Shown here piece by piece: positions 1-5,892 of a stretch of DNA of 6,689 nt. The stretch lies in NCBI GenBank assembly GCA_003133265.1, contig PKWQ01000279.1:1-6689 (forward strand). The letters run 5' to 3'. Each line of letters opens with the position of its first letter. Position 1 is the first letter of the stretch. The position numbers and the translations under genes are program-made. The notes below the pieces were generated by a model. That model worked only from the letters and a program-made list of their open reading frames with translations, had not been told where the DNA came from and did not search any database. The DNA is from Acetobacteraceae bacterium (GTDB taxonomy: Bacteria > Pseudomonadota > Alphaproteobacteria > Acetobacterales > Acetobacteraceae).

Positions 1-1903
1 AGCGGCCCGAGTTGGTGAGCGAGCCTTCCTCCTCCGCGAAACACGTCGTCGGCAGCTCGAACACCTCGGTGGCGAGCTTCGTTGGGTCGGCGGGATTGAG
101 CTCGCCGTGGTTCTGCCAGAACCGCGCCGTCTCTGTCTGCAGCGGGTCCATCACCACCAGGAACTTCAGCCTGCCGAGCGCATCCCGGATCTTGTTCTTG
201 TCAGGGAAGGCGGCCAGGGGGTTGAAGCCCTGGCAGAAATAGCCGTTGACCTGGCCTTGATGCATCATCTCGAAGGCGCGCAGGATGTCGTAGGTAGGCA
301 CATCCAGCTTGGGCAGCCAGTCATAGGCCCAGTCGTTATCGGCACGCGCCGCGTCGCCATAGATCGCCTTTTGGAAGCTGACGAAGAATTTGCGGTAATT
401 CTGCCAATAGCTCGTCTGTCCCGGCCGCAGCGGCTTGAACAGGCGGGATTTCATGTAGTCCTCGAACCCGGTCTCGCGATCGACTGGCAAGGTGAGATAG
501 CCCGGCATCGACGCCGAGAGCAGCCCGACATCGGTCAGGCCCTGGATGTTGGAATGCCCGCGCAGCGCGTTCATGCCGCCGCCGGCCACGCCGATATTGC
601 CCAGCAGCAGCTGGACCATCGCCATGGCGCGGATATTCTGCGCGCCCACCGAATGCTGCGACCAACCGAGCGCGAACAAGCTGGTCAGCGCCTTGTCGGG
701 TGCCGAGGTGGAGGCGAATATCTCGCAGATCTGCAGATATTTGTCGGTCGGCGTGCCGCAGATGCGCGACACCATCTCCGGCGTGTAGCGCGCGACATGC
801 TTGCGCAGCATGTTGATCACGCAGCGCGGATGCTGCCAGGTCTCGTCCGCCTTGGCATAGCCGTTCTCGTCGAGCTCGTAATCCCAGCTCGATTTATCGT
901 AGCTGCGCGTGGCCTCCTGATAGCCGGTGAACAGCCCGTCCTCGAAGCCGAAGCCCTCTTTGATGATCAGGCCGGCGTTGGTGTAGGCGCGCACATAGGC
1001 GTGCTGGATTTTGTCCTTCTCCAGCAGGTAGCGGATCATGCCGCTGAGGAAGGCGATGTCGGTCCCCGGGCGGATCGGCGCGTAGACGTCGGCGACCGAC
1101 GCCGTGCGAGTGAAGCGCGGATCGACCACCACCAGCTTGGCGTTGTTCTCGATCTTGGCCTCGATCACCCACTTGAAGCCGCATGGGTGCGCCTCGGCGG
1201 CATTGCCGCCCATGACAAGAACCACATTGGCATTCTTGATATCCTGCCATGTGTTCGTCATCGCCCCTCGACCGAATGTTGGGGCCAGACTGGCCACCGT
1301 CGGTCCGTGTCAGACGCGGGCTTGGTTATCGAAGACGAGCATGCCGAAGGAGCGGGCGACCTTCCAGGTCAGATACGCGGTCTCGCTGGACGACGCCGAG
1401 GCCGCCAGCATGCCGGTGCTGGTCCAGCGGTTGACCGTGGTCCCGGCGGCATTCTTGGCGATGAAATTGGCGTCGCGATCCTGCTTCATCAGCGTGGCGA
1501 TGCGGTCGAGCGCGAATTCCCAGGTGACCGGCTTGAACTCGGTGCTGCCCGCCGCGCGGTATTTCGGCACTTTCAGCCGCGTCGGCGCATGCACGATATC
1601 GAGCAGCGCCGAGCCCTTGGGGCAGAGCGTGCCACGGTTCACCGGATGGTCCGGATCCCCCTCGATATGGATGATATGGGATTTGGCGTTCTTGGCGCGG
1701 TCGCCGAGGCTGTAGATCAGGATGCCGCAGGCGACCGAGCAATAGGTGCAGGCGTTGCGCGTTTCCGTGGTGGCTGTCAGCTTGAACGGCCGCACTGAGG
1801 CGGCCAGCGCGTCGCCGCTGGCGGCGAACCCGAGCGCACCTAGGCTTGATGCCGCCAGGCCCGCGCCGGTCAGCTTGATGAAGCCACGACGATTCAGTCG
1901 CAT
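1..1903 (-). CDS. fdnG: Formate dehydrogenase major (alpha) subunit, selenoprotein, FdnG/FdoG type; 3' part outside window
   Basis: Catalytic subunit of a membrane-associated respiratory formate dehydrogenase, which oxidises formate to CO2 at a bis-MGD molybdenum or tungsten cofactor and passes electrons to an iron-sulfur subunit. Numbering from the ATG at 1903, a twin-arginine signal (RRGFIK, residues 5-10, then an Ala/Gly/Leu-rich stretch to about 36) indicates Tat export. A [4Fe-4S] motif follows with Cys52, Cys55, Cys59 and Cys94. Residue 198 is UGA in the context NQARV-U-HGPTVASLAPTFGRGAMT, which matches E. coli FdnG around Sec196 and its catalytic His. The same frame continues to the window edge with FdnG-like blocks (VMGGNAAEAHP, VVVDPRFTRTASVADVYAP, ALRGHSNIQGLTD, YFCQGFNP, CFAEEEGSLTNSGR). 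About 634 of an expected ~1000 residues are present. Upstream in-frame starts are a TTG at 1936 and an ATG at 1918; 1903 is preferred because the RR motif then sits at the usual distance. The other subunit genes are expected to the left. FdnG versus FdoG cannot be resolved. Confidence 0.96.
1271..1312 (-). promoter_or_regulatory. Sec codon UGA (1310-1312) and bacterial SECIS hairpin in formate dehydrogenase mRNA
   Basis: The UGA is followed within the coding sequence by a two-part stem-loop. The lower helix is ACCGA (1304-1300) with UCGGU (1275-1271). The upper helix is GGCCA (1295-1291) with UGGCC (1287-1283), closing a GUC triloop (1290-1288). The apical loop with a GU, and its spacing from the UGA, match the E. 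coli fdnG and fdhF SECIS elements that SelB binds through its C-terminal winged-helix domains. This hairpin tethers SelB-GTP-Sec-tRNA so that the UGA is read as Sec rather than stop. The pairing was worked out by hand from the sequence; the function follows from family knowledge. Confidence 0.9.
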
Positions 1904-2032
1904 TCCCAACCTGCCCATGCGATCCAGTCTCGTCAATTATATAGGCCGATAAATTCGTATGATAAGAATACACCACGTGCCTGGTACCACAAGTTAAAAC
2001 CGCTATCGCGCTGTCATCACGAGAGGTCTGCC
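1904..2032. promoter_or_regulatory. Divergent promoter region between formate dehydrogenase and selD
   Basis: This short spacer is clearly richer in A/T than the flanking genes and must hold the start signals for both divergent genes. On the minus strand two weak sigma70-like candidates are visible. One is TTGTGG (1992-1987), a 16-bp gap, then TATTCT (1970-1965). The other is a perfect TATAAT (1941-1936) without a good -35; using it would rule out the upstream TTG start and support the ATG at 1903. Possible operator-like palindromes are CACGTG (1974-1979) and TGGTACCA (1982-1989), with ACCAC repeated 14 bp apart (1972 and 1986). No convincing FNR box or sigma54 -24/-12 pair was found. No clear selD promoter could be picked out. 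The regulatory role is inferred from layout. Confidence 0.5.
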
Positions 2033-3079
2033 ATGTCCACCTCACCGATCCGGCTCACTAGCCTTGCCCATGGTGGCGGCTGCGGCTGCAAGCTCGCGCC
2101 CTCGGTGCTGCAGCAATTGCTTGCCGGACAGGGCGACAATGGCGGCTTCGCGCAACTACTCGTTGGCACACAGACCGGCGACGACGCCGCGGTGTGGCAA
2201 ATCGACGACCACACCTGCGTCGTCGCCACCACCGATTTCTTCATGCCCATGGTCGACGATCCGCGCGACTTCGGCCGCATTGCCGCAGCCAATGCGGTGT
2301 CGGACATCTACGCCATGGGCGGCAAACCCATCATGGCGCTGGCCATATTGGGTATGCCGCTCGACAAGCTGCCCGTGGCGATGGTGCGCGAAATCCTGCA
2401 AGGCGGTGCCTCGATCTGTGCCGAGGCCGGCATCCCGATCGCCGGCGGCCATTCGATCGACGCGCCCGAGCCGATCTATGGTCTCGCGGTGATCGGGCTG
2501 TGCAGCCCCGAGCATGTCCGCCGCAATTGCAGCGCGCGGGCAGGCGACGCGCTGATCCTAACCAAGGGCATCGGCATCGGCATCTACTCGGCGGCATTCC
2601 GCAAATCCGCCCTTTCGGACGCGGCCTACGCCGAGATGATGGAATCGACGACCCTGCTCAACCGCATCGGCAGCGTGCTGGCGCGTGACCCGGACGTGCA
2701 CGCCGTGACGGATGTGACTGGCTTCGGTCTGCTCGGCCACGGCCTCGAGATGGCCCGCGGCAGCGCCGCAAGGCTGGATATCGATTACGCGCGCATCCCG
2801 TTCCTCGAACAGGCCGAGACCCTGGCCGAGTCCGGCTACGCCACCGGCGCGTCGGGGCGCAACTGGGACAGCTACAGCGATGGCGTCGTTCTGCCGCCCG
2901 GGCTGCCGGCCTGGCAACGCATATTGCTGACCGACCCGCAAACCTCGGGCGGCCTGCTGATCGCCTGCGACGCGGCGCGCGCCGAGGCGCTGTGCGCCGA
3001 GATCGTGGCGGCGGGCTATCCGCGTACGGCGATCATCGGCTCGGTCAGTGCTAACGAGCCTGTGGTCAGGATCGCCTGA
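2033..3079 (+). CDS. selD: Selenide, water dikinase (selenophosphate synthetase)
   Basis: Makes monoselenophosphate, the selenium donor for SelA (and for SelU-type tRNA modification), from selenide and ATP in the cytosol. The 348-residue length is typical. The N-terminal catalytic block HGGGCGCKL places Cys17 and Lys20 where E. coli SelD has its essential Cys17 and Lys20. This copy uses Cys, not Sec, so its own synthesis does not need Sec decoding. Metal and ATP-site aspartates align with E. coli: GDD (Asp50-51), Asp91 in AVSDIYAMGG, and Asp227 in TDVTGFGLLGH. Further family blocks are GGHSIDAPEP and TDPQTSGGLL. The start is well supported by GAGAGG at 2021-2026, six bases before the ATG. It is transcribed away from formate dehydrogenase and towards the selA-selB chain, with its last 14 bp overlapping the convergent ORF. 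Confidence 0.98.
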   Translation: MSTSPIRLTSLAHGGGCGCKLAPSVLQQLLAGQGDNGGFAQLLVGTQTGDDAAVWQIDDHTCVVATTDFFMPMVDDPRDFGRIAAANAVSDIYAMGGKPIMALAILGMPLDKLPVAMVREILQGGASICAEAGIPIAGGHSIDAPEPIYGLAVIGLCSPEHVRRNCSARAGDALILTKGIGIGIYSAAFRKSALSDAAYAEMMESTTLLNRIGSVLARDPDVHAVTDVTGFGLLGHGLEMARGSAARLDIDYARIPFLEQAETLAESGYATGASGRNWDSYSDGVVLPPGLPAWQRILLTDPQTSGGLLIACDAARAEALCAEIVAAGYPRTAIIGSVSANEPVVRIA

Positions 3080-3446
3080 TTTCCTCGATCTTCAGGCGCA
3101 ATCCTTCTGCGTTGAAGAACTCCGCCTCGCCGAGCAGTGACCGGTCGCGTTCGAGATGCTGGGTGAGCGCGCCCAGCCGCCGGCGCGCGGTCGCGCCGTC
3201 GACGAGGCCGGTCCGGTCGGCACGGAAAAATGCCGCTCCGTTCCACGCCGCCCGCGATGCCGCGAACAGCCGCACCATCTCGGGCCAGCGCGTCTCGTCG
3301 CCGATCACGTGCAGATAGGACGAGCGCAGCAGACCGACCGATGTCTCGCCGGTCTCCACCAGCACGATCAACACGGTGAACGCGCCTGACGTCGCGAAAC
3401 TGGCCACCAGCCAGTCATCGAAATCCGTCGTGCAATCAGCACTCAT
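3066..3446 (-). CDS. Uncharacterised 126-residue protein at the end of the selA-selB-selC chain
   Basis: Not recognised as a known family. From the ATG at 3446 it is a soluble-looking protein: no signal peptide or membrane helix, a short beta-like hydrophobic run (FTVLIVLV, residues 23-30), a middle block rich in aromatic residues (RSSYLHVIGDETRWP, AAWNGAAFFRADR), then an Arg-rich helical C-terminus ending KIEEIRRS. Codon use and GC resemble its neighbours, and the overlaps on both sides suggest a real gene. Its ATG overlaps the selB stop as ATGA, and no Shine-Dalgarno is visible upstream, where the bases are the 3' end of tRNA-Sec and its trailer. Translation may therefore depend on ribosomes finishing the selB frame. 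Its 3' end overlaps selD convergently by 14 bp. By position it is a candidate Sec-pathway accessory protein, but that is only guilt by association. Confidence 0.7.
   Translation of the reverse strand: MSADCTTDFDDWLVASFATSGAFTVLIVLVETGETSVGLLRSSYLHVIGDETRWPEMVRLFAASRAAWNGAAFFRADRTGLVDGATARRRLGALTQHLERDRSLLGEAEFFNAEGLRLKIEEIRRS
3073..3098. terminator. Inverted repeat at the convergent selD / small-ORF junction, possible weak terminator
   Basis: CGCCTGA (3073-3079, including the selD stop codon) is exactly complementary to TCAGGCG (3092-3098), giving a 7-bp stem around a 12-base loop. It lies at the 3' ends of two convergent genes, where a bidirectional terminator would be useful. No proper T-run follows on either strand, so intrinsic termination is doubtful. 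No better terminator is seen nearby. Confidence 0.3.
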
Positions 3447-5509
3447 CGCGATAGCGGCGGAGGAGAGCGGGAGTCGAACCCACCTGGGACAGTCTGACTG
3501 CCCCACTCGGATTTGAAGTCCGAACGCCCCACCAGAGACGGTTCTCCTCCATCAGGCGACGAGCGCATGGCCGACGAGAGCATGGGTTGCCCGAACAAGT
3601 CCAGCCGCTGGGGATCGATCCGCCGCAACTCCTCGCGGTTCACCGTCACCCCATGCCGATCGAAAAACTCCAGAATCTGAATGGCGACCTTGCGGCCATT
3701 GGCGACGCGGTCGCGAAACTGCGCCGCAGTGAACCGCCCGCCCGGCACCGCTTCGGTCAAGGCGAGGACGATACCGACCATCTCCCGAAGCGTCACGCGC
3801 AGGAAGAAATGGTCATGCGCCACTTCATCGGCCAATCCCATGCGCCCCGCCAGTTTCAGCAGACGCCGGACATCGCCTTCCGACCGCCCCGTCACGCCCG
3901 CGATGTCGCGTACCCTCGGCGGCCTGAACCGCACCTCGCCGCCGAGCAGGGGCACCATGGCAGTCCAGGCGACCTCGTCGGCCGGGGTGAGGCGCGCCGT
4001 ATGCGCGGCAAGACGCACGAAGGCGCCGTCCAGCAGGACCCGGTCATCCTGGCTGACACGCTGCAAGGCCACGACAAACACCGCAGCCGGCAGCACGGGC
4101 AACAGCATCATACGCAGCCGCTCCCGGCCGATGCCTTGCACATCAGGATACGCTGCGTGGTATTCCGTCAGAACTCGTTCTACATCTAACACGAAGTGCC
4201 GCCACCGATCCGGCAGCATCGCAATTGTTGCTGCCCTGCACTCAAGGGTAACCAACCCGAGCGCCTCAGCCAGTCGCGTGCCCTGTTCCGCCGACAACGC
4301 TCGATCGCGGGCGAAAACGGACAAATCCCAGACAAAAGGCGGTGCCGCCAGTACGGCTGTGAGTGCGGCCTGCGGATCGTCGATCGCCAGCGCATCGCGC
4401 TGCGCCTGACGTGACGGCGCCCGCCTGCGCCGCGCCGGCGGGCGCAGATCGACAAAACGCCCGCCCCCGATCGTGCGCTGCGCCGAGACATCGCGGATCA
4501 CGTAGCGATCCAGCGCCGCCGCCGCGATCGGCCGATCCAGCACCAGCTGCACATCGGCCTCGTCCCCCGGCTGGATCGCGGCGTCGCGCAGCAGCACGAT
4601 CCGCGCGCCCACCTCCGCGGCGGCGTGGTGCAGCCGCACCGGAAACCACTGGCCGACCGCCTTCGTCTCCGCCGGCAGCAGGCGCATGTGGGCGTCGATG
4701 CGATCGGTCGGCGCATGCAACTCGGGATCGAGCACCATGTCGCCGCGCCGGATATGGTCCTTGGATATCTCCGACCCCGTCAGATTGAGCGCACACCGGT
4801 CCCCCGCGCGCCCGCTCTCCGCCGGCGCGTTCTGGGCATGCAGCGACCGCACGCGCGCCTGCAGACCCGACGGGCTGATCAGCACCCGATCGCCCGGGCG
4901 CACCGATCCGGACAGCACGGTGCCCGTCACCACGACACCAATGCCGGACAGGGTGAACACCCGGTCGACTGCCAGACGAAACCCGGCCGCGGCGCCACGA
5001 TCCATCGTATCGGACGCAGCTATCACCAGCCGCTCGCGCAACGCCACGATACCGTCGCCCGTCAACGCGGAGACCGGCAAGATCTCGGCATGCTCCATGA
5101 CCGTCCCGACCGTGGCGGCCCTGACCCGCACGGCAATCTCCTCCAGGCGCTCGGGCGTCGCCAGATCGGCCTTGGTCACCACGACCAGCCCGCGCCGAAT
5201 GCCGAGCAGATCGAGTATCGCCAGATGCTCTAGCGTCTGCGGCATGATTCCGTCATCGGCGGCAACCGCCAACAGTACGAAATCGATTCCGCTCGCGCCG
5301 GCCAGCATCGTGTGCACGAAGCGCTCATGCCCCGGCACATCGATGAAGCCGATCGGCCGGCCGCCCGCGATCGGGAGATAGGCAAAGCCAAGATCGATGG
5401 TGATGCCGCGCGCCTTCTCCTCGCGGAGGCGGTCGCCATCGACCCCGGTCAGGGCTTTGACCAACGCCGTCTTGCCATGATCGATATGCCCCGCCGTGCC
5501 GACGATCAT
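3443..5509 (-). CDS. selB: Selenocysteine-specific elongation factor SelB, with C-terminal extension encoded by the tRNA-Sec gene
   Basis: GTPase that carries Sec-tRNA-Sec to the ribosome and binds the SECIS hairpin. G-domain motifs are G1 GHIDHGKT (7-14), Thr37 in RGITIDLGFA, G3 DVPGH (57-61), G4 TKAD (112-115, as in E. coli SelB rather than NKxD) and SALTG (147-151). EF-Tu-like domains II and III follow, with RVFTLSGIGVVVTGT at 183-197. The rest holds the winged-helix SECIS-binding region, ending with VAIQILEFFDRHGVTVNREELRRIDPQRLDLFG near residue 640. The ATG at 5509 has GGAGG eight bases upstream and overlaps the previous stop as ATGA. The frame does not stop after the last winged helix. 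It runs through a 13-residue linker (about 641-653), then all of tRNA-Sec (residues 654-684), then PLSR and a UGA, giving 688 residues against 614 in E. coli. The first ~640 residues are certain; whether the tail is made or lost through tRNA processing is open. Confidence 0.96.
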   Translation of the reverse strand: MIVGTAGHIDHGKTALVKALTGVDGDRLREEKARGITIDLGFAYLPIAGGRPIGFIDVPGHERFVHTMLAGASGIDFVLLAVAADDGIMPQTLEHLAILDLLGIRRGLVVVTKADLATPERLEEIAVRVRAATVGTVMEHAEILPVSALTGDGIVALRERLVIAASDTMDRGAAAGFRLAVDRVFTLSGIGVVVTGTVLSGSVRPGDRVLISPSGLQARVRSLHAQNAPAESGRAGDRCALNLTGSEISKDHIRRGDMVLDPELHAPTDRIDAHMRLLPAETKAVGQWFPVRLHHAAAEVGARIVLLRDAAIQPGDEADVQLVLDRPIAAAALDRYVIRDVSAQRTIGGGRFVDLRPPARRRRAPSRQAQRDALAIDDPQAALTAVLAAPPFVWDLSVFARDRALSAEQGTRLAEALGLVTLECRAATIAMLPDRWRHFVLDVERVLTEYHAAYPDVQGIGRERLRMMLLPVLPAAVFVVALQRVSQDDRVLLDGAFVRLAAHTARLTPADEVAWTAMVPLLGGEVRFRPPRVRDIAGVTGRSEGDVRRLLKLAGRMGLADEVAHDHFFLRVTLREMVGIVLALTEAVPGGRFTAAQFRDRVANGRKVAIQILEFFDRHGVTVNREELRRIDPQRLDLFGQPMLSSAMRSSPDGGEPSLVGRSDFKSEWGSQTVPGGFDSRSPPPLSR
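3458..3550 (-). tRNA. selC: tRNA-Sec (anticodon UCA), nested inside the selB reading frame
   Basis: Selenocysteine tRNA, charged with serine by SerRS, converted by SelA and delivered by SelB. The features are diagnostic. The acceptor stem is 8 bp (GGAGGAGA with TCTCCTCC) and the T stem 5 bp (GTGGG/CCCGC) around TTCGACT, giving the 8+5 bacterial architecture. The D stem is 6 bp (CGTCTC/GGGGCG) with loop TGGT. The anticodon arm is TCGGA-CTTCAAA-TCCGA with anticodon TCA at 3516-3514. The long variable arm has 8 bp (GGGGCAGT/ACTGTCCC) and a CAG loop. The discriminator is G (3458). The genome continues CCG rather than CCA, so the terminal A must be added after processing. It is one base longer than the E. 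coli tRNA body, the extra base being in the variable arm. All 93 nt lie within the selB ORF on the same strand. No convincing promoter of its own is seen just upstream. Confidence 0.97.
3555..3584 (-). repeat. Imperfect 15-bp tandem duplication in the selB-selC linker
   Basis: Two adjacent 15-base units on the minus strand, CATGCTCTCGTCGGC (3584-3570) and CATGCGCTCGTCGCC (3569-3555), match at 13 of 15 positions. They encode the similar peptides MLSSA and MRSSP when the repeat is read in the selB frame (phase shifted by one base). The repeat fills the linker between the last conserved SelB residues (about LFGQP) and the first base of tRNA-Sec, and as a multiple of three it keeps the frame open. 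It looks like a local slippage duplication and could instead be chance similarity. Confidence 0.5.
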
Positions 5510-5892
5510 GCCGCCGCCTCCGGCGGGGATTGGCGTGCGTCGAGTTCGGCCGCACGGATCTCCTCCGGCGACAACAAGGCCCGCACTGGGGCGCCCACCA
5601 CGCCCAGCCCCTTGAAATAGGCTGTCGCCAGATTGCGCCGCCCGACCATGTCGCCGGCCTCGGCAGCTAGCGACAGCCAGCGCACCGCCAGCGCCGGATC
5701 GCGTTCGACGCCCATGCCATCGGTGAAGCAGGCGCCGATATTATTCTGTGCGCGCGCTACCCCTGCCCGGGCGAGCGGCTCCCACATCGCCAGTGCCGCC
5801 GCGTAATCGCCCGCATCGAACGCCGCGCGCGCCTCCGCGAGGACATCGCGTGGCGGCGTCCGTTTCCGGCATTCAAACCAGCGCACGAACAT
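5506..5892 (-). CDS. Small Sel1-like / TPR repeat protein between selA and selB
   Basis: A 128-residue alpha-solenoid protein with one clear Sel1-like repeat and two partial ones. A TPR-like half repeat is at about 16-44 (ARAAFDAGDYAAALAMWEPL). A good Sel1 unit spans about 45-80 (AQNNIGACFTDGMGVERDP then AVRWLSLAAEAGD). A third starts at 82-98 (RRNLATAYFKGLGV) but breaks into VGAPVRALLSPEEIRAAE instead of the usual helix B, as if shortened. Such repeats usually bind other proteins; no enzymatic motif is seen. The basic N-terminus (MFVRWFECRKR) has no convincing export signal, so the protein is probably cytosolic. The ATG at 5892 overlaps the selA end by 20 bp; a TTG at 5904 is an alternative, and neither has a strong ribosome site. 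The stop overlaps the selB ATG. Embedding between selA and selB suggests a Sec-related role, but none is established here. 'Sel1' is a name coincidence, unrelated to selenium. Confidence 0.85.
   Translation of the reverse strand: MFVRWFECRKRTPPRDVLAEARAAFDAGDYAAALAMWEPLARAGVARAQNNIGACFTDGMGVERDPALAVRWLSLAAEAGDMVGRRNLATAYFKGLGVVGAPVRALLSPEEIRAAELDARQSPPEAAA

Noticed and set aside
107..1798. A 563-codon plus-strand open frame opposite the formate dehydrogenase gene
   Set aside because: It is a high-GC antisense shadow. The minus-strand frame matches FdnG throughout and explains the lack of stops; the plus-strand translation is Arg/His/Gly-rich without recognisable motifs.
1904..1936. A longer formate dehydrogenase N-terminus from TTG at 1936 or ATG at 1918
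   Set aside because: Neither has a convincing ribosome site, they push the RR motif further from the N-terminus than in FdnG, and a TATAAT overlaps the TTG. The ATG at 1903 fits the Tat signal better, though this is not certain.
1937..2032. FNR box or sigma54 promoter in the divergent spacer, as expected for some formate dehydrogenase operons
   Set aside because: No TTGAT-N4-ATCAA match. The GGCACG on the minus strand lacks the GC at the matching -12 position.
3430..3445. A possible second SECIS: the selB stop UGA followed at once by GUGC-UGAUU-GCAC
   Set aside because: The 4-bp hairpin directly abuts the UGA instead of standing about a dozen bases away, and its loop lacks the GU seen in true bacterial SECIS apical loops. 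The UGA is treated as a normal stop.
3447..3506. Extending the 126-residue ORF upstream to 3506
   Set aside because: The extra 20 codons are the tRNA-Sec 3' half and trailer read in another frame. The ATG at 3446 overlapping the selB stop is the more natural start.
4266..4796. Several long alternative frames across selB on both strands
   Set aside because: Compositionally biased shadows (Arg/Ala/Pro-rich) of the GC-rich selB coding sequence, with no family motifs.
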